Source of the DNA: Pirellulales bacterium
GTDB taxonomy: Bacteria > Planctomycetota > Planctomycetia > Pirellulales > JALHLM01
Direction of reading: 5' to 3'
DNA: 5,768 bases
Assembly (NCBI GenBank): GCA_022844585.1
Contig: JALHLM010000409.1
Location: 1 to 5,768, forward strand
Below are positions 5,419-5,768 of this stretch, one piece after another (within the stretch, counting starts at the first letter, position 1; each line of letters begins with the position of its first letter). The notes beneath the pieces are model-generated. The model searched no databases. It had not been told where the DNA came from and was given only the letters and a program-made list of their open reading frames with translations. Position numbers and translations under genes: made by a program.

Positions 5419-5571
5419 CTAGTGAAGTTGAAAGGACGCCATTCTGACGACGGGAAGTAACATCAGGGCAAGAAAGAGCATGACGGATAGGACAAACAAA
5501 TAGCTGCCGGGCGGAGTGCGCCTGGGGCGCTGGCTCCTTGTCTCCGGCGACCGATACGGGTTGTCGTCCAC
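5419..5571 (-). CDS. 50-residue single-pass membrane protein with N-terminal NPYRSP motif
   Basis: A GTG start at 5569-5571 gives MDDNPYRSP, then a basic, proline-rich stretch (ETRSQRPRRTPPG, 10-22). A strongly hydrophobic segment follows (residues 24-42, YLFVLSVMLFLALMLLPVV), then a short tail RMASFQLH and TAG at 5419-5421. The charge pattern suggests the N-terminus stays in the cytoplasm. I recall NPYxSP near the N-terminus as frequent in small planctomycete membrane proteins. Together with the clean transmembrane segment, this favours a real gene over the overlapping frames. No Shine-Dalgarno site precedes the GTG. A TTG at 5592 is an alternative start that would add LKRRIVA. The gene is followed after 81 bases by the CxxC/HxxC protein gene. 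Function unknown. Confidence 0.55.
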   Translation of the reverse strand: MDDNPYRSPETRSQRPRRTPPGSYLFVLSVMLFLALMLLPVVRMASFQLH

Positions 5572-5768
5572 GGCAACTATTCGACGCTTCAATGCACGGA
5601 AAGGCCCGATACGTTGGACGCATGCCCCTGCTCAGCGATGGCGCAGCCGTTGACTGCGCCCGGCGTGATCTATCCCGGAATCCAAATCTTCCCTGCCTGA
5701 ATTACCTCGCAGCCAAGCGGCAATGACATTGCCGTGGACGACGTCGTGAAAAAGGCGAGGCCTTTGTA
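5572..5768. other. right-end region without a convincing gene, containing palindromes
   Basis: No frame here shows a recognisable protein. Three palindromic sites are visible. GGCGCAG (5640-5646) pairs with CTGCGCC (5654-5660) over a 7-base loop. CGGCAATG (5718-5725) and CATTGCCG (5727-5734) form an almost continuous palindrome around one base, as a dimeric repressor site might. ACGACGTCGT (5738-5747) is a perfect 10-base palindrome. A GTG at 5735 opens a + strand frame that runs off the window edge (VDDVVKKARPL), too short to judge. Confidence 0.4.

Noticed and set aside
5381..5623. 80-codon minus-strand frame and 62-codon plus-strand frame (5538-5726) near the right end
   Set aside because: Neither has a domain, a ribosome site or sensible composition. 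The frame at 5419-5571 in the same DNA has a membrane span and the NPYRSP motif, which fits better.
5670..5768. Possible C-terminal end of a minus-strand gene entering from the right (ends GKIWIPG)
   Set aside because: Only 32 codons are visible, two other frames are also open for a stretch, and no family signature is recognisable.

Overview
The window most likely comes from a planctomycete (Pirellulales-like) chromosome. The evidence is indirect: GC is about 60% over most of the window, and inverted repeats in the gaps read as NPKRQRG / SLALR peptide strings. A small membrane protein opens with the N-terminal NPYRSP motif, and a beta-propeller lactonase carries a signal peptide. I recall all of these as common in planctomycete genomes, but I could not run a taxonomic search.

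Layout. Positions 1-315 (+) hold the C-terminal end of a Gfo/Idh/MocA-family oxidoreductase. A nested inverted repeat (345-493) follows, then a complete short-chain dehydrogenase/reductase (549-1271, +). A second, related inverted repeat (1280-1375) lies between the convergent ends of the SDR and an exported lactonase-family beta-propeller protein (1394-2617, -), and probably terminates both. Next, on the minus strand, come a beta-ketoacyl-ACP synthase of the FabF family (2753-4030) and, upstream of it, a FabZ-type dehydratase (4153-4686). A different inverted repeat (4086-4164) separates these two genes and supplies the last codons and stop of the dehydratase. A third repeat type (4745-4810) lies upstream of the dehydratase.

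The best-defined transcription unit is tRNA-His(GTG) on the minus strand (4878-4952). It has a sigma70-like promoter (4971-4998) and its own intrinsic terminator (4850-4870). Beyond it, GC falls to about 50%. That segment holds a small CxxC/HxxC protein of unknown function (5050-5337, -) and a 50-residue single-pass membrane protein with a GTG start (5419-5571, -). The last ~200 bases hold palindromes but no convincing gene.

How the genes may work together: FabZ and FabF catalyse the dehydration and condensation steps of acyl-chain elongation and could act as a pair on an acyl carrier protein encoded elsewhere. The two oxidoreductases and the lactonase would fit sugar or polyol oxidation (alcohol to lactone to acid), but this is inference from proximity and the lactonase is on the opposite strand. 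I see no clear novel defence or mobile system. The most unusual content is the density and gene-edge placement of three kinds of inverted repeat, plus the two unrecognised small proteins beside the tRNA.
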